Shown here: positions 23,548 to 32,765 of the stretch, one piece after another
How the letters are laid out: each line of letters begins with the position of its first letter
Numbering within the stretch: position 1 is the first letter of the stretch
Assembly: GCA_036013505.1 (NCBI GenBank)
Contig: CP107851.1
Span: forward strand, 5,358,001-5,422,000
DNA: 64,000 nucleotides
Direction: 5' to 3'
From: Streptomyces sp. NBC_00510
GTDB lineage: Bacteria > Actinomycetota > Actinomycetes > Streptomycetales > Streptomycetaceae
Program-made: the position numbers and the translations under genes
Notes under the pieces: generated by a model
What the model was told of the DNA's origin: nothing
Database searches by the model: none
Seen by the model: the letters and a program-made list of their open reading frames with translations, nothing else

Positions 23548-25521
23548 CGCCTGCTGGTGCAGTCCGGGGATCGTGAGCCGCTGCGCGGTCAGCAGCTGGT
23601 TGTACGCCACGACCTGCGTGAAGAAGACCGGGATGGGGATCGTCAGCCCGGGCGGCAGCGGGGGCGGTGTGTCCGGGGCGAAGGTGACCGGGAGCAGGCC
23701 GAGGAGGTTGCCGCTCAGGACGCGGGTGAGCAGGACGACCGGGCGTCCGGTGGCGGTCGTGGTGCTCCAGGGCCGGGCGTCCGACTCGAGTTCGCCCTGG
23801 CAGGGGGCCCACGGCGGCGGCTCGGGGGAGACGCGGCCGATGCCGGGCAGCCCGATGTCCAGCAGCGGCAGGCCGATCCCGGGCAGGCCGTGGAAGGGCG
23901 GGGTCCAGTCGCGGGCGTGGCGCCGGGCGCAGGCGGGGGAGAGCAGGCCCGCGGTCTGGCGGAGGCTGGCGATGTCGGCGCGCCAGGCGGTGAAGACCAG
24001 GACGCGTTCCGCGCCGGCGCGGGTGGGGACGGCGGTGATCCCGTGGTACGTCAGCCCGGTCAGGACCAGCAGCGGGGTGAGCACGCGGAACGGCTGCTCG
24101 GCGGTGATGACGCGGTCGCGGTAGTGGGCCGCGCCGATCGACAGCTCCAGGGAGGCCTTCGGCAGGCACCAGGGGGAGTCGGGGGTGCCCAGGCGGATGC
24201 GGGCGGGGAGCAGGGAGAGCGGTTCGTCCATACCGCCGTCGGAGGGGTGGCGGGGGACGACCAGGTCCAGCAGCGAGTCGGGGCCGATCTTGTTGCCCGA
24301 CAGGATGCCGGTGGGGGGCGCGCCCGCGGACGGGGCGGGGACCTCGGGCCGTGTACGGCGGGCGGATCCGCCCGCGCGGGGTGCGGGCGGCGCGTACGGG
24401 GTGGCGCCCGGTCGCCGTGTCGCCGGTGCCTGTGCCGACGGCTGCTCGCCCCGCAGGCCCAGCAGGTCGCCCACCGCGCCGAGCAGCCCGCCCGACGGCT
24501 GCTGCGGGGCCGCGCGCTGGGACGGTACGGGGCTCGGGCCGGCTCCCTTCGGGGTGCCGCCGGGCGAGACGTCGAGCGAGCCGCGGACCGGGAGCGGGGC
24601 CTCCGTCTCGACGCCGACGTGGAGCCCGCCCCGGGCGCGGTTCCTGGCCTTGCCGGTCGCGGTGCCGGTGCCGGTGCCGTGCACGGTGGGGTTGCGGGCC
24701 TGGTAGAGGCCGTCCAGCACGTCGCACACGGCCTCGTCCGCGCTGTGGTAGCCCTCGGCGGACTTCGCGGTGCCGTCGCCCTTGGAGGCGCCCGCGTCGT
24801 GGGCCATGGCCATGGGTGCCATCGGCTGCAGCCCGCCGGCGAGCAGCGCACCGCCGACCGGGAGGGCGCCGATGGCCCGCAGCCGTACGGCCCGGTTGCG
24901 GACGGCCGAGCGGACCGCTGGGGTGCCGGCACCGTCCTGACCCGGGGCGTCCTGACCCGAGGCGGAGCCCGTGGCCGTGGGCGGCGCCGGCTCCGTGCCG
25001 CCCGCGGCGGCGGCCGGTGGTGCCGCCGGGGGCAGGGCGCCGTCCGGGGCGCCGCCCTGCGGTGCGCCCGCGCCGGGCCCGGTGGTGCCGCCGTGCCCAC
25101 CGCCCCAGTCGGGCACCGGCCGGGCTCGCCTGCCGCGGCCTCCGTCGCCGTCCCCGTCCGGCACCCAGCTGACGGCCATGGCCCCGCCGATGACGCCCAG
25201 CAGGAAACCGATCAGGAAGCCGCCGAAGTTGGACAGCACGAGCGAGGCGACGGAGAAGATCAGGGTCGCGATCCCGGCGAAGGCGCGGTAGTGCGGGGCG
25301 AGCCACAGGGTGAGGCCCAGGACGACCAGGAAGACGCCCATGAGCAGGCCGGAGACACCGGCGATGCCCTCGTGGATCATGAGCGCGAGCGGGGCGAGCG
25401 GGATGGAGAGGATCTCCACGCCGGCGAGCAGGGTCCACACGCCGGCCCAGAAGGGACGGCTGCGGCGCCAGGCGCGGAAGCGGGACCGGAGGGCTCCGGC
25501 GCGGCTCAGCATGCGGGTCAC
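23536..25521 (-). CDS. DUF6114-type multipass membrane protein with long C-terminal extension
   Basis: A 661-aa membrane protein. Residues ~15-120 contain four closely packed hydrophobic helices (FWAGVWTLLAGVEILSIPL, GLLMGVFLVVLGLTLWLA, GIATLIFSVASLVLS and GFLIGFLLGVIGGAMAVSW), the DUF6114 core. A Gly/Pro/Ala-rich disordered segment follows, then a ~250-residue extracytoplasmic-looking region (SLLDLVVPRHP, PPWAPCQGELESDARPW) that is unusually long for the family. DUF6114 genes typically follow DUF6230 genes, as here, so the set is probably an envelope complex of unknown function. GTG 25521 fits the AGGAAAGG ribosome-binding site 5 nt upstream; an ATG 9 nt later is the alternative. The gap to the upstream DUF6230 gene is 11 bp. 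Confidence 0.75.
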   Translation of the reverse strand: MTRMLSRAGALRSRFRAWRRSRPFWAGVWTLLAGVEILSIPLAPLALMIHEGIAGVSGLLMGVFLVVLGLTLWLAPHYRAFAGIATLIFSVASLVLSNFGGFLIGFLLGVIGGAMAVSWVPDGDGDGGRGRRARPVPDWGGGHGGTTGPGAGAPQGGAPDGALPPAAPPAAAAGGTEPAPPTATGSASGQDAPGQDGAGTPAVRSAVRNRAVRLRAIGALPVGGALLAGGLQPMAPMAMAHDAGASKGDGTAKSAEGYHSADEAVCDVLDGLYQARNPTVHGTGTGTATGKARNRARGGLHVGVETEAPLPVRGSLDVSPGGTPKGAGPSPVPSQRAAPQQPSGGLLGAVGDLLGLRGEQPSAQAPATRRPGATPYAPPAPRAGGSARRTRPEVPAPSAGAPPTGILSGNKIGPDSLLDLVVPRHPSDGGMDEPLSLLPARIRLGTPDSPWCLPKASLELSIGAAHYRDRVITAEQPFRVLTPLLVLTGLTYHGITAVPTRAGAERVLVFTAWRADIASLRQTAGLLSPACARRHARDWTPPFHGLPGIGLPLLDIGLPGIGRVSPEPPPWAPCQGELESDARPWSTTTATGRPVVLLTRVLSGNLLGLLPVTFAPDTPPPLPPGLTIPIPVFFTQVVAYNQLLTAQRLTIPGLHQQASLR

Positions 25522-25532
25522 GGCGGCCTTTC

Positions 25533-26189
25533 CTAGAAGCAGGAGTGGTCGCCGCGCAGCACCTGCACGTGCAGGTCCGGCAGCCGGAACGTGGCCGCGC
25601 TGACCGACCGGTTCGTCTGCCGCAGGTCGCGGACGCGGATGGAGGTCGCCTGCTGGGCGAAGGCCCCGGCCGGCCCCCGGACGCCGGGGACCTGGTCCAC
25701 CGTCGAGGCGTCCTGGCCGATGTGGATGTTCTCGAAGACGGCGTCGCCCTTGATGTCGTGGGCGTCCGCGATGAGGCGGTCGGCGCTCGCCGGGTCCGCG
25801 GTCAGCCGCAGCGTGACCGGGCCGATGACCGGTACCGGCTGGACGACGGACTGGCACAGGTCGTGCAGGGTGGCCCGGCGGATGGCGGACAGCGCCTCGG
25901 GGTAGACCGCGTCACGTCCCCGGTCGAGGACGCCGAACTGGACGAAGCCGTCGCCCTCCAGGAGGGAGGAGGAGATCTGGAAGCTCTCTCCGGCGACGGT
26001 GAAGGAGTTGGCCGAGACCCCGAAGGAGGCGGCGAGCGCGCCGGTGGCCAGGCTCGCGACGACGGCGCCGGCGGCCGCGACGGTCGGCACCATGACGAGG
26101 GCGAGCCGCTTCCAGCTGGTGCGGCCGGAGACGGCGACGGCGGCCTGGGACGTGGCGGGCCGGGACCCGGTGGGCTCGGTGGTCAGCAC
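25533..26189 (-). CDS. DUF6230 family exported protein (copy 2)
   Basis: A 218-aa envelope protein. A basic segment (GRTSWKRLALVM) leads into a signal-anchor helix ending near GALAASFGVS. The mature part carries the family pattern ANSFTVAGESFQI, GDGFVQFGVLDRG, LHDLCQSVV, ENIHIGQDAST, QQATSIRVRDLRQTNRSVSAATFRLPDLHV and a C-terminal Cys-containing HSCF. Its two cysteines probably pair. The family is Streptomyces-specific with no known activity and was at times annotated as cholesterol esterase without evidence. Its paralogue lies 86 bp upstream and DUF6114 11 bp downstream. Confidence 0.82.
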   Translation of the reverse strand: MLTTEPTGSRPATSQAAVAVSGRTSWKRLALVMVPTVAAAGAVVASLATGALAASFGVSANSFTVAGESFQISSSLLEGDGFVQFGVLDRGRDAVYPEALSAIRRATLHDLCQSVVQPVPVIGPVTLRLTADPASADRLIADAHDIKGDAVFENIHIGQDASTVDQVPGVRGPAGAFAQQATSIRVRDLRQTNRSVSAATFRLPDLHVQVLRGDHSCF

Positions 26190-26275
26190 GTCCCGTCAAC
26201 CGTGGGACGGTCTGATCGGTCGCTCGGGGGCGGTACGTAATCACCCCGATGGTCGTACGCACTCGCCCATTCGGG

Positions 26276-26926
26276 TCAGAAGCACGGGTCGGCGCCCTTC
26301 TTGACCGTCATGTGCAGGCCGTTCAGCCGGAAGGTCGCCGCGCTCACGGACTTGGTGGTCTGCCGCAGGTGGTCGATGGTGACGCTCTCGGCCTGCTGCC
26401 CCAGGGCGCCGGCCGGGCCCTTGGCCCGGCCCTCGGTGTCCGTCGTGGAGGCGTCCACACCGATCCGGATGTCGTGGAACTCGGCGTCGCCCGCCAGGTC
26501 GTCGGTGTCGACGATCAGCTGGTCGGCGTGGACGGGCTTGTCGCCGCCGCCCGCGGTGATCAGCAGGGTGACCTGGCCGAAGCCGGGGACGGTGCCGACC
26601 ACGGACTGGCACATGTTGCGCAGTTCGGCGGAACTGATGGCGGAGACCGCCTGGGGGAAGTCGCCCTCGGCGGTGTGGTCGACGGTCACGTACTGCGTGA
26701 AGCCGGTGCCGGTCAGGCGGTCGGCGGCGATCTGGATGCTCTGGCCGGACAGGGCGGTCGTGGTCGGTGAGATCGCGAGCGAGACGGGCACCACCCCGGC
26801 ACCCGCGCCGACGGCCACGGCGGTGGAGACGGCGAGGGTGGGTATCAGGACGACGGCCGTCCGCGTCCAGCTGGTGCGGCCGGACGGACGGCCGATACGG
26901 ATCGTACGTCGTATCAGCGGGCTCAC
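26276..26926 (-). CDS. DUF6230 family exported protein (copy 1)
   Basis: A 216-aa paralogue of the next gene. It shares the basic pre-anchor (GRTSWTRTAVVL), a hydrophobic signal-anchor, GTGFTQYVTVDHT, LRNMCQSVVGTVPGFG, QQAESVTIDHLRQTTKSVSAATFRL and a final DPCF. About half of the residues correspond in order to copy 2, so this is a tandem duplication. GTG 26926 was chosen because the sequence upstream encodes Pro/Ala/Gly low-complexity in all frames and the family's usual N-terminus starts here. It is the first gene of the DUF6230-DUF6230-DUF6114 cluster. Confidence 0.82.
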   Translation of the reverse strand: MSPLIRRTIRIGRPSGRTSWTRTAVVLIPTLAVSTAVAVGAGAGVVPVSLAISPTTTALSGQSIQIAADRLTGTGFTQYVTVDHTAEGDFPQAVSAISSAELRNMCQSVVGTVPGFGQVTLLITAGGGDKPVHADQLIVDTDDLAGDAEFHDIRIGVDASTTDTEGRAKGPAGALGQQAESVTIDHLRQTTKSVSAATFRLNGLHMTVKKGADPCF

Positions 26927-26967
26927 ACGGTCATTGCAACCCCGGCCACCGGGCCCGGCAACCGGAG

Positions 26968-28554
26968 TCAGCGGTGCTGTCCGCCCCGGGGGTCCTGGTA
27001 CGGGGCCGCGGCCTGCGGGTGCCACCCCTGCTGCGGCGGCACCTGCGGTTGGCGCGGGCCCCACCGCTGCGGGTGCGCCCCCGGCTGCGCGGGCTGCTGC
27101 GGCCACGCGTGGGGGCCCTGGGGTTGCTGCGGCCAGGGCTGCCCGTACGGCTGTTGCCCGTAGGGCTGCGTGTACGGCTGCGTGTACGGCTGGACCTGCG
27201 GGTACGGCCCGTACGGCGCTCCGGGCGGGGGCGCCGCCCAGGGGTACAGGGGCGGGAACGCGGGGCGGATGGCGTGGGCCGCGTGGGTGAGCGCGGGCTG
27301 GGCGACGGCCTTGCGCTCCCACAGGTGGTGGAGCAGTTCCTGCTCCCGGGCCTGGAAGTCGGCGCCGGCGGCCCCGCGGTTGGCCCGGGCGCGCAGGAAG
27401 GCGAGCGAGGTCGCGAAGGACACGTACTCGCGGACGGTGCGGGCGGCGTCCTTGCCCTGTGCGCCGCGGGCGGCGGAGCGGGCGAGGCCGCGGCCCTTCA
27501 TGGAGCCGATGGCGGCGGGCTCGGGCAGGCTGAGCCAGCCGGCCACCGCGTACAGCGGCAGCTGGGTGCGGATGGTCTTCAGCTCGTTCGAGCGGGACCA
27601 GATCGCGAGCCAGACCAGCAGGCCGAAGAGCGGGATCATCAGCGTCGCGTAGACGGCGAGGAAGCCGAGCGGGCTGAGCGAGGCGGAGCCGTTCCAGGTG
27701 CCGTGCAGGACCATCGCGAGCAGCCAGCCGCCCAGCGGGGCGAGCCAGCGGCGGGCCTGGCCGGGGCGCGAGGTGGCGGCGATGGCGAAGCCGATGCCGG
27801 TGAGCGAGGTGAACAGCGGGTGCGCGAAGGGCGTCATGACGATCCGGACGACGAACATCGCCGCGGTCGTGCCCAGCCCGCCGTCGGTCCCGTACGCCTG
27901 GTCCTCGGCGAAGCCGGAGCCCAGGTAGAGGATGTTCTCGGTGAACGCGAAGCCGGTGGCGGTGAGTCCGGCTATGACGACGCCGTCGACGATCCCGGTG
28001 AAGTCACGGCGGCGGAAGAGGAAGAGCAGCAGGACGGCGGCGCCCTTGGCGCTCTCCTCCACCACGGGGGCGACGAAGGTGGCGCCCCAGATGTCGCTCT
28101 GCGAGTCGCTGGCCGTGAAGGTCGTGGCGAGCAGCTCGGTCGCGTACTCGTTGGCGAGGATGGCGACCAGCGTGGCGGCGCACGCGCCCCATGCGAAGGC
28201 GAAGACCGCGTCGCGCAGGGGGGTCGGCTCCACCCGGTCCAGCCACAGGAAGGCCCCGCCGAGGAGCGGGACCGGCAGGACCGCCAGGAGGAGGCCGACC
28301 AGGAGGCCCTCCGTGCCGGTCTGCCGGCGCACCAGCGCGAGGATGATCACCCCGCACAGCGCCAGCACGGAGAAGAGCGCCACGAGCCGGAACGTCCGGT
28401 TCTCCCAGAAGTGCCGGCGCGGCTTGTAGTGCCACTGCCCGGGGGCGGGCAGCGCGAACTGCGGTTGCTGCTGGTGATCCGGATACTCGGGTACGGTCGG
28501 CCGGGCCGCCGGGCTCGGGAGGGGCGAGTCTGGCGAATGCGAGTACGAGGACAC
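26968..28554 (-). CDS. PrsW-family intramembrane metalloprotease
   Basis: A 528-aa polytopic membrane protease. The core (~45-330) has about eight hydrophobic helices and the PrsW active-site motifs: APVVEESAKGAAV (EE), GFAFTENILYL (E with aromatic context) and TPFAHPLFTSLTGIG (H). PrsW cleaves membrane-bound anti-sigma factors in Bacillus at site 1; actinobacterial homologues have uncertain substrates. Two extra regions frame it: an N-terminal Pro/Gln-rich cytoplasmic tail and a C-terminal ~130-residue tail with short repeats of QPYTQPY and QPYGQP that should be disordered. It is a single-gene transcript, 41 bp upstream of the DUF6230 set. Confidence 0.9.
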   Translation of the reverse strand: MSSYSHSPDSPLPSPAARPTVPEYPDHQQQPQFALPAPGQWHYKPRRHFWENRTFRLVALFSVLALCGVIILALVRRQTGTEGLLVGLLLAVLPVPLLGGAFLWLDRVEPTPLRDAVFAFAWGACAATLVAILANEYATELLATTFTASDSQSDIWGATFVAPVVEESAKGAAVLLLFLFRRRDFTGIVDGVVIAGLTATGFAFTENILYLGSGFAEDQAYGTDGGLGTTAAMFVVRIVMTPFAHPLFTSLTGIGFAIAATSRPGQARRWLAPLGGWLLAMVLHGTWNGSASLSPLGFLAVYATLMIPLFGLLVWLAIWSRSNELKTIRTQLPLYAVAGWLSLPEPAAIGSMKGRGLARSAARGAQGKDAARTVREYVSFATSLAFLRARANRGAAGADFQAREQELLHHLWERKAVAQPALTHAAHAIRPAFPPLYPWAAPPPGAPYGPYPQVQPYTQPYTQPYGQQPYGQPWPQQPQGPHAWPQQPAQPGAHPQRWGPRQPQVPPQQGWHPQAAAPYQDPRGGQHR

Positions 28555-28645
28555 CCAATGACCTTACGGGGCGGTGGCCGCGTGGCGCGATGGTGTTACG
28601 GATAACCGCCCTGCGTACCGCCCGGCGCGTCGCACGGCCGGACGT

Positions 28646-29404
28646 TCAGCGGCGCTCGAAGACCAGGTCGTGGACGACGTGGCCCTTGGCGATCCCCTGG
28701 CGCTCGAACTTGGTCATCGGGCGGAAGGCCGGACGCGGCTCGGCGTAGCCGCTGCCGGTCGCGTAGGCGTTCGCCAGTCCGGGCTCCGCCGTCAGCACCT
28801 CGAGCATCTGCTCGGCGTACGGCTCCCAGTCGGTCGCGCAGTGCACGGCCGCGCCGGGCCGCAGCCGCGACACGGCGAGCGCCACGAACTCCGGCTGGAT
28901 CATGCGGCGCTTGTGGTGCCGGGCCTTGGGCCACGGGTCGGGGAAGTAGACCCGCAGGCCGGCCAGCGAACCCGGGGCGAGCATGTCGCGCAGCAGGACG
29001 ACGGCGTCGCCGTTGGCGACCCGGACGTTGCGCAGGCCCTCGCGCTCGGCGAGGTGGACGAGGTTGCCCTGGCCGGGGGTGTGCACGTCCGCGGCGAGGA
29101 TGCCGGTGCCGGGGTCGGCGGCGGCCATCGCGGCGGTGGCGTCGCCCATGCCGAAGCCGATCTCCAGGACCACCGGGCGGTCCGGGGCGAGGTCCGCGTC
29201 GGCGAAGAGCTTGTCCAGGTCCAGCGGCGTGCCGTCGAGGTCGACGCCCCAGTCCGCCCAGCGCCGCTCCAGCGCCGCCCGCTGGCCGTGGGTGACCCGG
29301 CCGCGGCGCGGATGGAAGGTGCGGATGCGCTGCTCGGTGTGCGCGTCCGGATGCGGGTGGGAGGCGGGGCCGCCCGGGAAGTGGGGGGTGCGGGGCTTCG
29401 ACAT
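28646..29404 (-). CDS. trmB: tRNA (guanosine(46)-N7)-methyltransferase
   Basis: A 252-aa SAM-dependent enzyme that makes m7G46 in the variable loop of tRNAs. The SAM site is in VLEIGFGMGDATAAMAAADP (residues ~96-115). VYFPDPWPKARHHKRRM is the family signature (PDPWPKxRHxKRR) that binds the target and holds the catalytic Asp. The length is usual apart from a ~45-residue His/Pro-rich N-terminal extension (FHPRRGRVTHGQ) typical of Streptomyces. It sits 12 bp upstream of no partner: the next gene on this strand (29417) starts beyond and reads toward it, so the two may be co-transcribed. Confidence 0.95.
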   Translation of the reverse strand: MSKPRTPHFPGGPASHPHPDAHTEQRIRTFHPRRGRVTHGQRAALERRWADWGVDLDGTPLDLDKLFADADLAPDRPVVLEIGFGMGDATAAMAAADPGTGILAADVHTPGQGNLVHLAEREGLRNVRVANGDAVVLLRDMLAPGSLAGLRVYFPDPWPKARHHKRRMIQPEFVALAVSRLRPGAAVHCATDWEPYAEQMLEVLTAEPGLANAYATGSGYAEPRPAFRPMTKFERQGIAKGHVVHDLVFERR

Positions 29405-29416
29405 GATGCGTCGATT

Positions 29417-30637
29417 TTACGTACGCCCCAGCACCGCCAGTGCCCTGCGGGCGATCTCCCGGCCGATCGGCAGCGAGGCCGTCGCGGCGGGCGAGGGGGC
29501 GTTCAGCACGTGGACGAAGGGTCCGTCGCCCGTGATGAGGAAGTCGTCGACGAGCGTCCCGTCGCGCAGCACGGCCTGCGCCCGCACCCCGGCCGCGGCC
29601 GGCACCATGTCGTCGGCGGTCACCGCGGGCAGCAGCCGCCGCACGGACTCCACGAAGGCCCGCTTCGACAGCGACCGGCGGATCTCGCCGGCCTCGTAGC
29701 GCCAGTGGCGGCGGGCGATCCGCCAGGTGCCGGGGAACGCGGCGGTCTCGACGAGGTCGCGCGGGCGCACGGTGCGCCGCCGGTAGCCCTCGCGGGCCAG
29801 GGCGGGGACGGCGTTCGGGCCGACGTGCACGGAGCCGTCGAAGCCGCGGGTCAGATGCACGCCGAGGAACGGGAACGCGGGGTCGGGGACGGGGTAGACC
29901 AGTCCGTGGACGAGGCCGGCGCGGTCCGGGCGCAGCTCGTAGTACTCGCCGCGGAACGGCACGATGCGGACGCCGGAGGTGTCCTCCCCGGCCATGCGCG
30001 CGATGCGGTCGCAGTGCAGGCCGGCGCAGTTCACCAGCGCCTTGGCCCGGACGGGCGGGCCGTCGTGGGGCTCGACGATCACGGTCCGCCCGTCGCGATG
30101 GATCGCGCGGACCTCCGTGCCGTACGCGATGCGCGCGTCGGCGCGACCGCCCTCGGTCGTGAGGCGGGCCATGGCCGCGGCGACCGCGGTGAAGTCGCAG
30201 ACCCCCGTCGTGCCGACGTGGATCGCCGCCAGGCCGCGTACGTGCGGCTCGCGCTCCGCGATCCGGGCCGGGCCCAGCTCCTGCACCGGGATGTCGTTCT
30301 GCCGGCCCCGCTGGACGAGGGCGTGCAGCCGGGGGAGCTCGTCCCGCTCCGTGGCGACGATCAGCTTGCCCGTCACGTCGTGCGGGATGTCGTTGCCGGC
30401 GCAGAACTTCACCATCTCGGCGGCGCCCTGCGTCGCGTACCGCGCCTTGAGGGAGCCGGGGCGGTAGTAGATGCCGCTGTGGATCACGCCGCTGTTGTGG
30501 CCGGTCTGGTGGCGGGCGGGGCCGTCCTCCTTGTCCAGGACCAGGACGGAGGTGCCGGGGGCGGTGCGGGTGAGCGCGTACGCGGTCGCGAGGCCGACGA
30601 TGCCGGCGCCGATGACGACGACGTCCGTGGTGTCCAT
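29417..30637 (-). CDS. lhgO: L-2-hydroxyglutarate oxidase/dehydrogenase
   Basis: A 406-aa FAD-dependent oxidoreductase of the DAO fold that oxidises L-2-hydroxyglutarate to 2-oxoglutarate. The N-terminal FAD-binding site is VVVIGAGIVGLATAY, followed by the family signature ARHQTGHNSGVIHSGIYYRPGSLKA, then PFRGEYYEL and a C-terminal GIREP-like AAAGVRAQ segment before a second FAD contact. ATG 30637 was chosen since GGGGGAGG lies 9 nt upstream; a GTG 12 nt earlier would overlap that site. It precedes trmB by 12 bp and may be in the same transcript. A large palindromic extragenic repeat lies immediately upstream. Confidence 0.9.
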   Translation of the reverse strand: MDTTDVVVIGAGIVGLATAYALTRTAPGTSVLVLDKEDGPARHQTGHNSGVIHSGIYYRPGSLKARYATQGAAEMVKFCAGNDIPHDVTGKLIVATERDELPRLHALVQRGRQNDIPVQELGPARIAEREPHVRGLAAIHVGTTGVCDFTAVAAAMARLTTEGGRADARIAYGTEVRAIHRDGRTVIVEPHDGPPVRAKALVNCAGLHCDRIARMAGEDTSGVRIVPFRGEYYELRPDRAGLVHGLVYPVPDPAFPFLGVHLTRGFDGSVHVGPNAVPALAREGYRRRTVRPRDLVETAAFPGTWRIARRHWRYEAGEIRRSLSKRAFVESVRRLLPAVTADDMVPAAAGVRAQAVLRDGTLVDDFLITGDGPFVHVLNAPSPAATASLPIGREIARRALAVLGRT

Positions 30638-30770
30638 GCGCGCGGTCACCTCCCCCGTAAGGCTTGGCCCGTCCGCGCCGCGTGCAAACCTGTCGGCGGG
30701 GCGTGTTGTTCGCGCCGGGTGGTTGTGTGCGGCTCGTTTGCGCCTGCGGGCGGCTGCGCCGGGCTGCCCG

Positions 30771-31318
30771 TTGTTGTGTGCGGGTGCGTTGCGCCTGCGG
30801 CGGGCCGTCCCCCGCCCGCCCTCCCGATTGCCCGGCGCGGTCAGTGACCGCCTCGCTGCGTTCGTTGTGGGGTCGGTGCCGCGCCGGGGTACACCCCCAG
30901 CCTTCGGCCGGGGGGACCCCCACCTCGGGGCTCGCGGTTTACGTCCACGTCGTTCGGCGCCGGGTTCCCCGCTCGTCCCCTGCGGGGGCACCCCGCCACA
31001 CCCCCTCCGGTTGTCGGTGCGACTGACGGCCGGAGGGTGGCTGAGAAGGCGGTCCGGGGTGCAAGTGCCTACTGGCCCCCCACCGGCCGTTATGCGCCCA
31101 CACAAGCGGAGGGGGTGTGGCGGGGTGCGCCCGGAAGCGACGAGCGGCGAACCCGGCGCCGAATGATGTAGGGCCAAACCGCGAGCGCTGAGGACGTGCC
31201 CCGGCGCGGCACCGACCCGGGCACACGGTGCGAGACCCGCACTGACCGCGCCGGGCAATCGGGAGGGAGGGCGGGGGATGCCCGCCGCAGGCGCAGACAA
31301 CCCGCACACGACGACCGG
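30771..31318. repeat. Long extragenic palindrome, copy 1
   Basis: The whole ~550 bp folds back on itself. The outermost 18-mer CCCGATTGCCCGGCGCGG (30823-30840) recurs inverted at 31246-31263. Inside it, GGGTCGGTGCCGCGCCGGGG pairs with CCCCGGCGCGGCACCGACCC near 31200. Next, ACCCCGCCACACCCCCTCCG (near 30990) pairs with CGGAGGGGGTGTGGCGGGGT (near 31110), and GACGGCCGG pairs with CCGGCCGT at the centre. Small hairpins with CCAGCCTTCGGCCGGG are inserted. No coding capacity was seen. A homologous palindrome lies at 36.4-37.0 kb. The gap 30638-31352 contains nothing else I can support. Confidence 0.75.
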
Positions 31319-31352
31319 CAGCAAGGGGCACCCCCCCCCGCACCCCGGAGGG

Positions 31353-32765
31353 CTACGCGGGGGCCGCCAGCAGGGGGCGGGCGCGCTCGCGCAGCTCCGC
31401 GACGCGCGGCTCGTTCCCGTACGGCTCCAGCCGGTGCAGAAGGTCCCGCACGTACTCCGTCGTCCGGGCCGACGAGATCCGCCCGGCCACCTCCACCGCC
31501 TTGACCCCGGCCGCGCAAGCCGCGTCCAGGTTGCCGGACTCCAGCTCCGCGACCGCCGAGACCACGAGCCGCAGCCCGTGCGAGCGCACGAACTCCTCCG
31601 TGGGCCGGGCGAGGGCCGTCTCCGTGAAGCGGCGCACCTGCCCGGGTACGCGCAGGTCGCGGTAGCACTCGGCGGCGTCCGCGGCGAGGCGGTCGTAGGA
31701 GTAGAAGCCGAGCCAGGGCGGGTCGGCGTCGCCGTCGCGGGCGCGGTCGAGCCAGGACTCGGCCGCGGCCAGGGCCGTGGCGCACGTGGCGCTCTCGCCG
31801 GCCTTGGCGTGGGCGCGGGCCTCGACGAGGTGGAAGAAGGACATCGTGCGCGCCGTGGCGAGGCCGCGGTTGCGTTCGAGGGCGGCCTGGGCCAGGTCCA
31901 CGCCTTCGTCGGCGAAGCCGCGGTACGTGGCCTGGAGGGACATCGACGCCAGCACGTAGCCCCCGAGGGGGACGTCGGCGGCGGCGCGCGCGAGCCGCAG
32001 GGCCTGGATGTAGTACCGCTGGGCGGCCTCCTGCTGGCCGGTGTCGAAGGCCATCCACCCGGCGAGCCGGGTGAGTTCGGCGGTGGCGCCGAAGAGGGAG
32101 CGGCCGACCTCGTCGCTGTACGAGCCGAGCAGCAGCGGGGCCGCCTCGACCCGCAGGCACTCGGGGACCATGCCGGAACGCCAGTCGCCACCGCCGTACT
32201 TGGAGTCCCAGCGCCGGGCGTCCTCCGCGGCCTCGCGGAGCTTGGCGACGTCGGAGTGGCCGACGTGGTGCGTGCCCGGGGCGGGGTCCTCGCGGGCGAC
32301 GCGGGCGTCGGCCGGGGTTATCAGCCAGCGGGAGGCCGGCGTGACGTACGCGCTGACCGCGAAGGAGCCGGCGAGGCTCTGCCAGATGCCGCCGCCGCCC
32401 GGGCCGCGCCGGCCGGGGTCGAGCTTCCACAGGTCGGTGGCGGACTTGACGGCCTCCCCGACGTCGCGGGGGAAGGCGAGGCCCACCTCGGGCGCGGGGT
32501 CGGCGTCGGCGAGGCCGATCTCGTGCAGTGGCACGGGACGGCCGAGCTTGCTGCCGATGGCCGCCGCGATGAGGTGCGGGGCGGCGCCCTGCGGCACCAT
32601 GCCCTTGGTGACCCAGCGGGCGACAGAGGTCTTGTCGTACCGCAGGGTCAGACCGCGCTGGGCGCCGAGGTCGTTGACCCTGCGGGCGAGTCCCGCGTTG
32701 CTGATGCCGGCCAGGGCGAGAAGGGTGCCGAGTTTCTCGTTGGGCCCTCGGGGTTCTTTGGTCAT
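31353..32765 (-). CDS. Large HTH/TPR-like transcriptional regulator
   Basis: A 470-aa regulator common in Streptomyces. Residues ~5-75 form an atypical HTH (GPNEKLGTLLALAGISNAGLARRVNDLG, KTSVARWVTKG). Residues ~95-170 are a Gly/Trp-rich linker domain (IWQSLAGSFAVSAYVTPASRW). Residues ~200-465 form TPR-like helical repeats (AQRYYIQALRLARAAADVPLG, ATALAAAESWLDRARDGD, HGLRLVVSAVAELESGNLDAACAAG). The layout is that of NsdA/NsdB-type negative regulators of development and antibiotic production, though I cannot match it to a named member. ATG 32765 sits at the end of a GTGGTAGTGGTC run, so a GTG up to 12 nt earlier is possible. Confidence 0.75.
   Translation of the reverse strand: MTKEPRGPNEKLGTLLALAGISNAGLARRVNDLGAQRGLTLRYDKTSVARWVTKGMVPQGAAPHLIAAAIGSKLGRPVPLHEIGLADADPAPEVGLAFPRDVGEAVKSATDLWKLDPGRRGPGGGGIWQSLAGSFAVSAYVTPASRWLITPADARVAREDPAPGTHHVGHSDVAKLREAAEDARRWDSKYGGGDWRSGMVPECLRVEAAPLLLGSYSDEVGRSLFGATAELTRLAGWMAFDTGQQEAAQRYYIQALRLARAAADVPLGGYVLASMSLQATYRGFADEGVDLAQAALERNRGLATARTMSFFHLVEARAHAKAGESATCATALAAAESWLDRARDGDADPPWLGFYSYDRLAADAAECYRDLRVPGQVRRFTETALARPTEEFVRSHGLRLVVSAVAELESGNLDAACAAGVKAVEVAGRISSARTTEYVRDLLHRLEPYGNEPRVAELRERARPLLAAPA

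Noticed and set aside
28574..30847. Plus-strand open frame of 757 codons opposite trmB and lhgO
   Set aside because: Antisense shadow of two firmly identified genes; low-complexity product.
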